Below, in pieces: positions 8,335 to 15,975 of a stretch of 64,000 bases of DNA (the first letter of the stretch is position 1; each line of letters starts with the position of its first letter). The stretch is from the NCBI RefSeq assembly GCF_030316765.1, contig NZ_JASZYT010000009.1:124001-188000 (forward strand), read 5' to 3'. A program made the position numbers and the translations under genes. The DNA is from Variovorax saccharolyticus. GTDB lineage: Bacteria; Pseudomonadota; Gammaproteobacteria; Burkholderiales; Burkholderiaceae_C. Under the pieces are notes generated by a model. That model searched no databases, was not told the DNA's origin, and saw only the letters and a list, made by a program, of their open reading frames with translations.

Positions 8335-9059
8335 GCCTCGAAGGCAAGACCGTTCTCATCACCGCCGCCGCGCAGGGCATCGGCCGCGCCAGCGTCGAAG
8401 CCTTCGCACGCGCAGGCGCGGCCGTCTGGGCCACCGACGTCAACGAAGCCGGGCTCGCCGACCTCGCTGCATTGCCGGGCGTGCGCACGCGCCGTCTCGA
8501 CGTGCTGCAGGACAGCGCGGTGCAGGCGCTGGTCGCCGAGATCGGCGCGGTCGACGTGCTCTTCAACTGCGCCGGCGTGGTCCATGCGGGCAACCTGCTC
8601 GAAGCCTCCGACAAGGACCTCGACTTCGCCTACGACCTCAACGTCAAGTCGATGGTGCGCACGCTGCGCGCGGTGCTGCCCGGCATGCTGGCGCGCCGGG
8701 ACGGCGCGATCATCAACATGGCTTCGGTGGCCAGCAGCGTGAAGGGCGTGCCCAACCGCTTCGCCTACGGCCTCACGAAGGCCGCGGTGATCGGCCTGAC
8801 CAAGTCGGTCGCCGCCGATTTCGTGACTCAGGGCGTGCGCTGCAATGCGATCTGTCCCGGCACGGTCGAGTCGCCTTCGCTCAGGCAGCGGCTCGAAGCC
8901 CAGGGCGACTACGAAACCGCCCGCGCCAGCTTCGTCGCCCGCCAGCCGATCGGCCGCATCGGCACGCCCGAAGAAATCGCCGACCTGGTGCTCTACCTCG
9001 CGCAAGCGAGCTACACCACCGGCCAGATCCATGTGATCGACGGCGGCTGGAGCCTCTGA
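8331..9059 (+). CDS. SDR family oxidoreductase, DHRS6/BDH2-like
   Basis: This 242-residue classical short-chain dehydrogenase has the NAD-binding TAAAQGIG (residues 11-18), the NCAG motif, the catalytic Ser in NMASVASSVKGV, and YGLTK with the catalytic Tyr and Lys. It ends with the typical IDGGWSL. The SSVKGVPNRF and PGTVESPSL segments closely resemble the DHRS6 (type 2 hydroxybutyrate dehydrogenase) and 2-keto-3-deoxy-L-fuconate dehydrogenase group, recognised from memory. It is the last gene of the TRAP operon (ATGA overlap) and would oxidise a hydroxy acid or hydroxyacyl intermediate. Confidence 0.88.
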   Translation: MSLEGKTVLITAAAQGIGRASVEAFARAGAAVWATDVNEAGLADLAALPGVRTRRLDVLQDSAVQALVAEIGAVDVLFNCAGVVHAGNLLEASDKDLDFAYDLNVKSMVRTLRAVLPGMLARRDGAIINMASVASSVKGVPNRFAYGLTKAAVIGLTKSVAADFVTQGVRCNAICPGTVESPSLRQRLEAQGDYETARASFVARQPIGRIGTPEEIADLVLYLAQASYTTGQIHVIDGGWSL

Positions 9060-9216
9060 GAGACGCTGCGCCAGGCTGTCCGGAAAGATCACCTGGCGGC
9101 CATACCGGCCCACGGCCTTCGACGGCCGGCCCCGCTTACTGCAGATGCGCGAGGACGGCCTCGGCGAGATAGTCGCGCCGCTTTTGCGCCGCGGCCTGCG
9201 CGGAGCTTGAACGGCC

Positions 9217-9321
9217 GTCGAGCGCTGGACCGCCGCCCTGACCGGCGCCGAGCTGCGGGCGCTCGTCGCCGGGCTCGACAAGCTGCATCTCGCGCTGATG
9301 GAATCGCGCGCGGGAAGCTAG
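9217..9321 (+). pseudogene. Possible C-terminal remnant of a MarR-like regulator
   Basis: The 286-base gap 9060-9345 holds no intact gene. In it a 34-residue open stretch ends with LVAGLDKLHLALMESRAGS and a TAG stop, which looks like the final helix of a MarR-type regulator. No start or HTH is attached: the frame is interrupted just upstream by a TGA at 9208. This is a weak resemblance; it could be chance coding in GC-rich DNA. Confidence 0.25.
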
Positions 9322-9345
9322 CCGCCTCGCGGCCTAGCCGCCAGA

Positions 9346-10707
9346 TCAGGCCGCCAGTTCCTCGACCCGCAGCGTCGCGATCGCTCCGGCCACCGGCGGA
9401 TGCGCCCGCAGCGCATGCAGCGCCAGGTCCACCGCGCCCTGCGGTACCGCGTCGATCAGCACCAGGCCTTGCGGCCCCAGGCCCGGACGATCGGCCGCCA
9501 GCTGAACCTGCCGCACCGGCAACTGCTGTGCCGCAATCAAGGCGGCCAGGCCTTCGATGTCCCGCGCGGCATGCAGCGGCACCCGCAGGTAGTGGGCGCT
9601 GCGGACATCGGCTCGCGGCAGCACCGGCAGCGCGTTCATCGCATGCGCGTGAAAGCCCAGGTGCGGCACGCGCTGACCCGCGTGGGTGCCGTCCAGCCGC
9701 GCCACGTCCACCAGGTCGGCGATGACGGCCGATGCGGTCTGCTCGGACCCTGCCCCGGCGCCGTAGTACATCGTCAGGCCGGCGGCATCGGCCTTGACCA
9801 TGATGCCGTTCATCGAGCCGTTCACCTGCGCCATCAGGTGGGCGGCGGGAACCAGGGCGGGCTGCACGCGCAGTTCGACACCGTCCGCCCGGCGCCGGGC
9901 GATGCCGAGCAGCTTGACCCGGAAGCCCAGCTGCTCGGCGCAGTCGACGTCGAGCGACTGCAGGCCCGTGATGCCCTCCACCTGCGCATCCGCGAAACAC
10001 ACCGGCATGCCGAAGGCATTGGCCGCCAGCAGCGCGATCTTGTGGGCAGCATCGATGCCCTCGACGTCGAAGGCCGGATCGGCCTCCGCGTAGCCCAGCG
10101 CCTGAGCCTGCGTTAGCGCGCCGGCGAAATCGAGCCCCTCGTCGCGCATCTTGGAGAGGATGAAATTGGTGGTGCCGTTGATGATGCCGGCCACCCATTC
10201 GATGCGGTTGGCCGTCAGTCCCTCGCGCAGCGCCTTGACGATCGGGATGCTCACGGCCACCGCCGCTTCGTAGGCCACGGCCACGCCGTGCTGGCGGGCC
10301 GCGGCGAAGATCTCGCTGCCATGCACGGCCAGCAGTGCCTTGTTGGCCGTGACCACGTGCTTGCCGTGCGCAATGGCCGCCAGCACCCAGTCGCGCGCTG
10401 CGCCGGTACCGCCCGCCACTTCCACCACCACGTCGACATCGGGATGGGTGGCGACGCGAAAGGCGTCGCTGGTCAGTTCGACCCGGCCTTCGACGATGCG
10501 CGCCGCGCGTTCCAGGTTGCGGGCCGCGACGATCACCAGTTCGATCCCGCGCCCCGCCCGGGCCGCGATCTCGGCCTGGTTGCGCGCCAGCACGCGGAAG
10601 GTGCCGGACCCCACGGTGCCGATGCCGATCATGCCCACGCGCAGGGGGCGGCTGGCCGCTGGAAGTCGGCGCGGTGGCTGGAGGGACTGGACTGGATCGC
10701 GGTACAT
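9346..10707 (-). CDS. hom: Homoserine dehydrogenase
   Basis: The 453-residue enzyme reduces aspartate semialdehyde to homoserine for threonine and methionine synthesis. It has an NAD(P)-binding start (RVGMIGIGTVGSGTFRVL, residues 23-40), VTANKALLAVHG, the family signature AGIINGTTNFILSKM near 180-195 with GYAEADPAFDVEG following, and a C-terminal region fitting an ACT-like domain. The ATG at 10707 has GGAG a few bases upstream; it adds about 22 residues before the Rossmann fold. thrC and alaC-type genes that usually adjoin hom in Burkholderiales are absent, so this may be a second or relocated copy. Its leader contains an attenuator (10735-10856), so it should be controlled by charged threonine and isoleucine tRNA levels. 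Confidence 0.93.
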   Translation of the reverse strand: MYRDPVQSLQPPRRLPAASRPLRVGMIGIGTVGSGTFRVLARNQAEIAARAGRGIELVIVAARNLERAARIVEGRVELTSDAFRVATHPDVDVVVEVAGGTGAARDWVLAAIAHGKHVVTANKALLAVHGSEIFAAARQHGVAVAYEAAVAVSIPIVKALREGLTANRIEWVAGIINGTTNFILSKMRDEGLDFAGALTQAQALGYAEADPAFDVEGIDAAHKIALLAANAFGMPVCFADAQVEGITGLQSLDVDCAEQLGFRVKLLGIARRRADGVELRVQPALVPAAHLMAQVNGSMNGIMVKADAAGLTMYYGAGAGSEQTASAVIADLVDVARLDGTHAGQRVPHLGFHAHAMNALPVLPRADVRSAHYLRVPLHAARDIEGLAALIAAQQLPVRQVQLAADRPGLGPQGLVLIDAVPQGAVDLALHALRAHPPVAGAIATLRVEELAA

Positions 10708-10734
10708 GAGGATCTCCGGAACGAACGAACAAAC

Positions 10735-10760
10735 AAAAAACCCAGCTGCCAGAGCTGGGT
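10735..10760 (-). terminator. Rho-independent attenuator terminator in the hom leader
   Basis: Read leftward, the arms ACCCAGCT and AGCTGGGT enclose the five-base loop CTGGC and are followed at once by six T residues (10735-10740). This is a textbook intrinsic terminator between the leader peptide and the hom start, 28 bases upstream of the ATG. A further pairing, CGAACGAA on one side with TTCGTTCG on the other, flanks the hairpin. Confidence 0.85.
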
Positions 10761-10790
10761 CGGATTCGTTCGGGGGAGAAGCGAGAACAC

Positions 10791-10816
10791 CAGGTGGCTG
10801 CCGGAACGGCCACCTG
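10791..10816 (-). promoter_or_regulatory. Upstream stem-loop of the hom attenuator
   Basis: A perfect 8-base stem, CAGGTGGC with GCCACCTG, and a 10-base loop lie between the leader-peptide stop and the terminator. Its first arm contains GGTGG, which can also pair with the CCACC of the leader's threonine codons. This is the arrangement expected of alternative attenuator hairpins. Which structures exclude each other was not computed. Confidence 0.6.
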
Positions 10817-10823
10817 CGCGTGC

Positions 10824-10856
10824 TCAGGGGGCCGCGGTGGTAATGGTGGTAATCAT
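10824..10856 (-). CDS. Threonine/isoleucine leader peptide of hom
   Basis: This 11-codon frame encodes MITTITTAAP and stops. It lies upstream of the stem-loop and terminator that precede hom. Four of its ten residues are Thr and two are Ile, in the run ATT-ACC-ACC-ATT-ACC-ACC, as in enterobacterial thrL. A ribosome stalled for lack of charged Thr- or Ile-tRNA here would change leader folding and allow hom transcription. A weak GGA lies 11 bases before the ATG. Composition, position and downstream terminator together make chance unlikely. Confidence 0.8.
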   Translation of the reverse strand: MITTITTAAP

Positions 10857-10961
10857 TCGTGCGTCCAGCCTCGAGCGGCCAGCAAGGGCAGCGCCGATGG
10901 AAACGAGGAAGGGATGGCACGACATGGAGCCGAAGTGTACAGGAGCCCGCGGGCCGGCGCG

Positions 10962-11396
10962 CTATGTTCGCGCCTGCGAGTGGCAGATGCAGCCTTCCCC
11001 ATGCGCCGCCGAGACCAGCTCGCTGAGGATCCCGCACTCCTTGGCGGCATGCGGCTGCGAGCAGCGCCCGCGCAGCCCGGTGAGCTGCTTCTCGAGCGCC
11101 TTGAGGCTCTTGAGGCGGGCCCGCACGCGCTCGATCTGCTCGTCCACGAGCTGGTTGATGTCGGCGCAATCCTGCTCGTTGGCCGTGGTGAAATCCAGCA
11201 GCCTCTTGATGTCGCTCAGGGGGATGTCGAGCGCGCGGCAATGGCGCACGAACGACAGGCCTTCGAGGTGCGACTGCCCGTAGGCGCGATAGCCGTTGGC
11301 CTGCCGCGCCGGCGCCGGCAGCAGGCCGGCCCGCTCGTAGAAGCGGATGGTGCCCACATCGACACCGGTTGCGCTACTCAAGTCCCCGATCTTCAT
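10962..11396 (-). CDS. MerR family Cd(II)/Pb(II)-type metal regulator
   Basis: The 144-residue protein has the MerR winged helix at residues 1-70 (MKIGDLSSATGVDVGTIRFY, then GYRAYGQSHLEGLSFV) followed by the dimerisation helix. Its cysteine pattern is that of CadR/PbrR: a Cys at about residue 77 (EQDCADINQL), then RCSQPHAAKECGI and a C-terminal CICH. Members bind Cd, Pb or Zn and untwist a promoter with a long spacer to switch on an efflux ATPase. No ATPase gene is adjacent. A matching promoter lies just upstream of this gene (11436-11467) and another in front of the P-type ATPase at 36260, so that ATPase is the likely target. Confidence 0.88.
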   Translation of the reverse strand: MKIGDLSSATGVDVGTIRFYERAGLLPAPARQANGYRAYGQSHLEGLSFVRHCRALDIPLSDIKRLLDFTTANEQDCADINQLVDEQIERVRARLKSLKALEKQLTGLRGRCSQPHAAKECGILSELVSAAHGEGCICHSQART

Positions 11397-11435
11397 GGCT
11401 CGCCCCTGCTGCGAAAAGAACGGGATCGTAGCCGC

Positions 11436-11467
11436 TCGACCCTGTAGCCGCTGCAGGGTTCTGAAAT
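11436..11467 (+). promoter_or_regulatory. MerR-type operator/promoter next to merR, pointing away from it
   Basis: ACCCTGTA (11439-11446) and TGCAGGGT (11452-11459) are 8-base arms with one mismatch around a 5-base centre. TCGACC (11436) and TGAAAT (11462) stand as -35 and -10 boxes with a 20-base spacer, the overlong spacing that MerR proteins correct. The promoter reads rightward into the 3' end of the opposing flavin reductase gene, so no rightward gene is served. It almost matches the promoter at 36210-36240. Confidence 0.65.
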
Positions 11468-11495
11468 GGCCCTACCGCGCCTTCGCCCCGCTCGG

Positions 11496-12476
11496 TCAGC
11501 CTTCGATCGGCGCCGGCACTGCGGCCTCGTCGACGCGCGCGGCGCCCTCCTTGCGCAGCATCGTGATCAGTTCGTCCAGCGCATCCACGGCGCCTTCCGC
11601 GTCCCGCATCCGGAGGCAGTGCACGACCTTGCGTCGAAGCGGGAAAACGTCGGGCCGGGGGCGCATCGGGATCACGTGCGTCATGCGCTCGCGCAGCACG
11701 GAGGTCATCGTCTGGGCCATGAGTCGCAGCGCTTCGTTGTGGCCCGCCGATGCGATCGACGAGAAGAAGCGCGCCGTGGCCTCGATGCGCAGCGGGAGCG
11801 CGTCGGCGCCCTGGTGCCGCTCGATCTCGTCGACCGCCGCCTCGATCGCGTCCACCTCCTCGTCGGAGCCCCGCTCGCAGGCCAGCCGCAGCAGCTTGCC
11901 GTAGAGCGCGCGGTAGGCCTCGTCGATGTCGACCGTCCCGAGCTGTCCTTCGAGCACCAGCTTGCGCAGCGACTCGGCCAGCATCATGTAGGCGCCCTTG
12001 TAGAACACCAGTGCATGGTCGGCGGAACCGGTGCTCATGTGCTTCACCTCGCCGATGAAGATGTCGTGGTCGCCGGCCTCGTGGCGGGCGTGGACACGGC
12101 ATTCGAAGCTGGCAAGGCAGTCGTCGATGAGCGGCGTGCCGAGCGGCCCCGCACGCCAGGCCACGCCTTCGAACTTGTCGGCGATCCTGCTCGATGCGAA
12201 GCGCCCGGACAGCTGGTCCTGGCTCTGCGACAGGATGTTGATGGCGAAGGTGTCGGCCTCGACGAAGGTGCCCAGCAAGCTGCTCGCCTTGCGCAGGCTG
12301 AACAGCACCAGGGGCGGCTCGAGCGAGACGGAACTGAACGAGTTGCAGGTCAGGCCCACGGGCTTGCCGTCTGCCGTGTGGGTCGTGATGATCGCGACCC
12401 CGGTCGGGAAGCAGCCGAGCAACTGGCGGAACAGCTTGGGATCGATGGGCTCGCATTGCGGTATCGGATGGCTCAT
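11496..12476 (-). CDS. Flavin reductase fused to an FCD-like ligand-binding domain
   Basis: The 326-residue protein has two parts. Residues 1 to about 165 form a flavin-reductase split barrel (FRQLLGCFPTGVAIITTHT, then TCNSFSSVSLEPPLVLFSL), which supplies reduced FMN or FAD from NAD(P)H. Residues about 170-326 are all-helical and resemble the FCD effector domain of GntR/FadR regulators (DEAYRALYGKLLRLACERG, then FFSSIASAGHNEALRLMAQT, then RMRDAEGAVDALDELI), but no DNA-binding domain is present. The reductase probably feeds the luciferase-like monooxygenases of the same operon, and the extra domain could make it ligand-stimulated. It starts with a 4-base overlap of the VOC gene stop. Confidence 0.8.
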   Translation of the reverse strand: MSHPIPQCEPIDPKLFRQLLGCFPTGVAIITTHTADGKPVGLTCNSFSSVSLEPPLVLFSLRKASSLLGTFVEADTFAINILSQSQDQLSGRFASSRIADKFEGVAWRAGPLGTPLIDDCLASFECRVHARHEAGDHDIFIGEVKHMSTGSADHALVFYKGAYMMLAESLRKLVLEGQLGTVDIDEAYRALYGKLLRLACERGSDEEVDAIEAAVDEIERHQGADALPLRIEATARFFSSIASAGHNEALRLMAQTMTSVLRERMTHVIPMRPRPDVFPLRRKVVHCLRMRDAEGAVDALDELITMLRKEGAARVDEAAVPAPIEG

Positions 12477-12838
12477 GGTGTGGTCCCCTGGCGCTTGAAG
12501 AGTTGAACGATGTTGCCTTCGGGGTCGCGCAGCGACAGCACCGCGCCATGCGAACCCATGTCACGCGTGCCGAGCACCTCGCCGCCCGCGGCGGCGACCC
12601 GCTCCGCGGTGGCGGCGAAGTCGTCGACCTCGAACACCATGACGAGGCCGGAAGTCGCCGGCAGGGCTTCTTCGCGGCAAGCCAGCGCGACGCTGGTGTT
12701 GCCTACCCCGTACTGGATCCAGCGGTCTGCGTCGCGAAACTTGAGCTGCAGCCCCAGCGCCGATTCATAGAAGGCATGGAGCTCGGCGGGCCGCTCGGCG
12801 ACCACGAACACGTTCTGCAGGCGTTTGGGTGATGGCAT
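12473..12838 (-). CDS. VOC (glyoxalase/dioxygenase fold) family protein
   Basis: The 121-residue protein is a single vicinal-oxygen-chelate domain with two beta-alpha-beta-beta-beta repeats, ending in the familiar LRDPEGNIVQLFKR with its metal-ligand Glu. Such proteins are isomerases, lyases or ring-cleavage dioxygenases, or lack catalysis. It lies between the SDR and the flavin reductase on the same strand and its stop overlaps the reductase start (ATGA). Its role in the oxygenase pathway is not determined. Confidence 0.82.
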   Translation of the reverse strand: MPSPKRLQNVFVVAERPAELHAFYESALGLQLKFRDADRWIQYGVGNTSVALACREEALPATSGLVMVFEVDDFAATAERVAAAGGEVLGTRDMGSHGAVLSLRDPEGNIVQLFKRQGTTP

Positions 12839-12846
12839 GGTCGGGT

Positions 12847-13641
12847 TCACGCTTCGCTTCCATAGAGATTGGACAGCGATGCCTTCAGGAAGCCGCCGTC
12901 GACCACGATGTCCTGCCCGTTGATGTAGGTCGACGCATCGCTGGCAAGAAAGCACACGGCATCCGCGATGTCCGCGGGCAGGCCGAGGCGCCGCGCAGGA
13001 ATCCTGGAGGTGCGCTGCTTCAAGGTGTCCTCGTCGCGGTAGTGCCGCTCTGACAAAGGTGTGCGGATCATGCCGGGGCTGACCGAGTTGGCGCGAATGC
13101 CGCGCGGCCCCCATTCCACGGCCATCTGCCGGGTCAGAGCCTTCATGGCGGCCTTGGTCGGTCCGTAGGCGCCGACCCGCGTCGGAGTCTGCGCGGCGAT
13201 CGACGCCACGTTGACGATGCTGCCGGCCTGCCGGTCGAACATCATCGGCACCAGGGCCTGCGCGCACAGGAAGGCACCGCGCAGGTTGACCTGGAAGATG
13301 CGGTCCCAGACGTCGACCGGAAGCTCCTCCAGCCGCACCGGTGACGCGCTGATGGCCGCGTTGTTCACCAGCACGTCGCAACGCCCGAAACACGAGCGCG
13401 TCAGTTGCGCCATGGCGGCGATGGACGCGGGATCCGCGATGTCGCAGTGGACGCTCAGCAGGCCATCGGCCTCGGTGTGAGCGGCCGGATGGCTGATGTC
13501 GACCGACACCACCTTGGCGCCGATCGAGCGAAGATGCTGGCAGATGGCGAGGCCCAGGCCTCCGGCGGCGCCGGTGACCACGGCCACCTTGCCCTGCAAG
13601 GCGTGGTTGTCGAAAGTGGCGGAAGTGAGCATGGATGGCAT
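12847..13641 (-). CDS. SDR family oxidoreductase
   Basis: This 264-residue short-chain dehydrogenase has TGAAGGLG cofactor binding at residues 23-30, NNAA, the catalytic Ser in NVASIAAQTPTRV, and YGPTK with Tyr and Lys. The C-terminal INGQDIVVDGGF is standard. An acidic residue ending strand two (SVDIS) suggests NAD(H) preference. It follows the luciferase-like enzyme by 24 bases and precedes the VOC gene by 8. The alcohol or ketone substrate is unknown. Confidence 0.87.
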   Translation of the reverse strand: MPSMLTSATFDNHALQGKVAVVTGAAGGLGLAICQHLRSIGAKVVSVDISHPAAHTEADGLLSVHCDIADPASIAAMAQLTRSCFGRCDVLVNNAAISASPVRLEELPVDVWDRIFQVNLRGAFLCAQALVPMMFDRQAGSIVNVASIAAQTPTRVGAYGPTKAAMKALTRQMAVEWGPRGIRANSVSPGMIRTPLSERHYRDEDTLKQRTSRIPARRLGLPADIADAVCFLASDASTYINGQDIVVDGGFLKASLSNLYGSEA

Positions 13642-13665
13642 GGCAGTGCGACGGAGGCCCGGGCT

Positions 13666-14733
13666 TCAGGCGGAGACCGCGCTCATCGACTCGACTTCCT
13701 TGCGGATCGCCGGGATGATCTTCTCGCCCCACAGCTCGATCTGGCGCAGCATGGTCTTCTGGTCGAAGTCGCCCAACTGCGTTTGCAGCGCGATGTGCTT
13801 GGGCCGCAGGATGCTGATCTCTTCGAGCATCTTGTCGATCACCTGGTTGACCGAGCCCACCGGCAGGTTCTTGCGCAGCTGTTCGAAGCTCGGGTCCGTG
13901 GGCGACGGCACTTCCTTGACCATGTAGCCGTCGTCCGACTGGGCGCGGCGGAACTTGAGGCTCTCCGAGATGCGGCGCTGGAAGCGCGCGTTGTCCAGGT
14001 AGGCATCGATCTCGGACTGCTTGTCGGAGGCGAATGCGCAGCGCAGGAAACCGAACTTCACGTCGTCGTCGAGGTCCGCGCCGTTGTCTTGCGCCACCTT
14101 GTCCAGGCGCTCGCGCAGGGCCACGATCGCGTCCGTCCCATTGAGCAGTGCCGTCACGAACAGGTTGTGGCCTTCGCGCACGCCACGGCCCAGCGTGACG
14201 GGGTTGCCCGAGGTGATCCACAGCGGCGGCATCGGGTCCTGCACCGGACGCACGGCGATCGAGCTCGGCGGTAGCTTGAGGAACTGGCCATCGTATTCGA
14301 CGATCTTCTGGGTCAGGCCCTTGGGGATGATGTCCAGGAACTCGTTGTAGATCGCGCCCGAGTCCTCGATCTTCACGCCGAAGCGCTCGAACTCGAACTC
14401 CTGGTAGCCCGAGCCGATGCCGAGCTCCAGGCGGCCGTTGGACACCGTGTCCACGAAGCCCACCTCGGCCAGGAAGCGTGCCGGGTGGTACAGCGGAAGA
14501 ATGCACACGGCGGAGCCCAGGCGGATGCGCCGGGTCTTGGCCGCCATGTGGGCGATCATCATCAGCGGCGAGGGCGAGAGCGAGTAGTTGTTGAAGTGAT
14601 GCTCCGCATACCAGGCGGTGTTGAAGCCGGCCTGCTCGGCCACCACGGTCTGCTCGATCGAGTTCTGGATGACCTGTTGCGAGCTCTGGTGATAGCCACG
14701 CTGCTGCGCCAGGATGAATACGCCGAATTCCAT
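13666..14733 (-). CDS. Luciferase-like (LLM class) flavin monooxygenase, copy 1
   Basis: The 355-residue protein has the bacterial-luciferase TIM barrel (MEFGVFILAQQRGYHQSSQQ start, FNTAWYAEHHFNNYSLSPSP near 37-56, and SNGRLELGIGSGYQEFEFER near 99-118). It uses reduced flavin to oxygenate a substrate. It is a near-duplicate of the protein at 15976-17055; most positions are identical by eye and differences cluster in residues 120-220. A terminator lies upstream, after the Bug gene, so this copy may have its own promoter in 14734-14870. It is followed by SDR, VOC and flavin reductase genes. Confidence 0.9.
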   Translation of the reverse strand: MEFGVFILAQQRGYHQSSQQVIQNSIEQTVVAEQAGFNTAWYAEHHFNNYSLSPSPLMMIAHMAAKTRRIRLGSAVCILPLYHPARFLAEVGFVDTVSNGRLELGIGSGYQEFEFERFGVKIEDSGAIYNEFLDIIPKGLTQKIVEYDGQFLKLPPSSIAVRPVQDPMPPLWITSGNPVTLGRGVREGHNLFVTALLNGTDAIVALRERLDKVAQDNGADLDDDVKFGFLRCAFASDKQSEIDAYLDNARFQRRISESLKFRRAQSDDGYMVKEVPSPTDPSFEQLRKNLPVGSVNQVIDKMLEEISILRPKHIALQTQLGDFDQKTMLRQIELWGEKIIPAIRKEVESMSAVSA

Positions 14734-14873
14734 GTGTTGCTCCGCTTCAAGTGAGTGATGTGCGATGCAGGAATTCTGCGTTTGGAGCGGGCAATCGGGA
14801 ATATGGAAGGAGCGTGGTTCAGTCCTGCAAAAAAGTGCGGGATGCGCGCTTCGCCGGCACCGCGGCGGCCCCC

Positions 14874-14902
14874 AAAAGCAAACCGGGGCCTGTGGCCCCG
14901 GT
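14874..14902 (-). terminator. Rho-independent terminator after the Bug gene
   Basis: Leftward, the arms ACCGGGGCC and GGCCCCGGT form a perfect 9-base stem with a 3-base loop, then TTTGCTTTT. It lies 28 bases past the stop of the Bug gene and about 140 bases before the first luciferase-like copy. It therefore splits the locus into two transcription units, or partly attenuates the second. Confidence 0.8.
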
Positions 14903-14929
14903 CGTCCTTGCGCGATGGCGGTCGCGCGT

Positions 14930-15919
14930 CTACTTGTCGCTCAGATCGGTCACCTTCGCCAATCCCTGCCAGACGGCGGCGTCTTTCTTGACCGACGCCG
15001 CGAACTGCTTGGCCGAGCGGCTCGGAGGCACGACCATGTTCTGTCCTTCGATCTTCTGGCGCACCTCGTCGGTCTTCTGCAGGCGGTTGATCTCTGCGTT
15101 GAGCCGGTCGATGATCTCCGTCGGCGTCCCCGCCGGCGCGAACACGCCGTACCAGCCATCGGCGTCGAACTTGAATCCCTGTTCCGACAGGGTGGCCACA
15201 TCCTGCGTGGCAGGCCAGCGCTGCGATCCGGTCTGGCCCAGGCCCACCAGCCGGCCGCTTCGCATGTGCGGAATCGGGGAAGCGATATCGGTGAAGGCGA
15301 CGCTGATGTTGTTGGCGATCAGGTCGGTCACTTCGGTGACGATGGTCTTGTACGGCACATGGGGCATGTCCAGGCCATAGTGCGCCTTGATGCCTTCCAT
15401 GGCCAGGTGGCCGGACGAGCCCGTGCCCCACGAGCCGTAGGCGAGCTTGCCGGGATGGGACTTGGCATAGGCCACCATGTCCGCCAGGTTCTTGAAGCCG
15501 GTGCTCGGATTCGCCATCAGCAGGATGCCGGCGGCGCCGACCTGCGTGACGGGGACCAGGTCCTTCTCCGCGTTGTAGGGGAGCTTGGGGTGAATCACCG
15601 GATTGATGAGGATGGACGACGACGGCGCGAACAGCAGCGTGTAGCCGTCGCCCGGCGCCTTGGCCACGGTGTCGCAAGCGATCAGTCCGTTGGCGCCCGG
15701 CTTGGGGTCCACCACCACCGGCTGCCCCAGCGTTCTCGACAAGGGCTCGGCGATCAGCCGGGCGAAGATGTCGCCGCCTGCGCCGGCCGAGCCGGCAACG
15801 ACCAGGCGGATGGGGCGCGATGGCCACTTGTCGGTGTTGGCGATAGCCTTGACGCCGGCCCCGAGCAGGACGCTGCCGAGCAATACCGTGCGGCGCTTGA
15901 TGAGTGCGTTGTTGTTCAT
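14930..15919 (-). CDS. Bug/TctC family periplasmic binding protein
   Basis: The 329-residue protein is a tripartite tricarboxylate transporter-type receptor of the Bug family, abundant in Burkholderiales. It has a signal peptide with an Arg-Arg start (KRRTVLLGSVLLGAG), then WPSRPIRLVVAGSAGAGGDIFAR and PGANGLIACDTVAKAPGDGYTLL, the usual ligand-carboxylate regions. The ATG at 15919 has GGAGACAAGC before it; an in-frame start at 15979 is less likely. No TctA or TctB permease is nearby. It lies between two luciferase-like paralogues and probably captures the substrate of that pathway. Confidence 0.92.
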   Translation of the reverse strand: MNNNALIKRRTVLLGSVLLGAGVKAIANTDKWPSRPIRLVVAGSAGAGGDIFARLIAEPLSRTLGQPVVVDPKPGANGLIACDTVAKAPGDGYTLLFAPSSSILINPVIHPKLPYNAEKDLVPVTQVGAAGILLMANPSTGFKNLADMVAYAKSHPGKLAYGSWGTGSSGHLAMEGIKAHYGLDMPHVPYKTIVTEVTDLIANNISVAFTDIASPIPHMRSGRLVGLGQTGSQRWPATQDVATLSEQGFKFDADGWYGVFAPAGTPTEIIDRLNAEINRLQKTDEVRQKIEGQNMVVPPSRSAKQFAASVKKDAAVWQGLAKVTDLSDK

Positions 15920-15975
15920 GCTTGTCTCCAGATTCGATTGCGCGATGAGTTGGGGAATGGGGAAAGAAAGACGCT

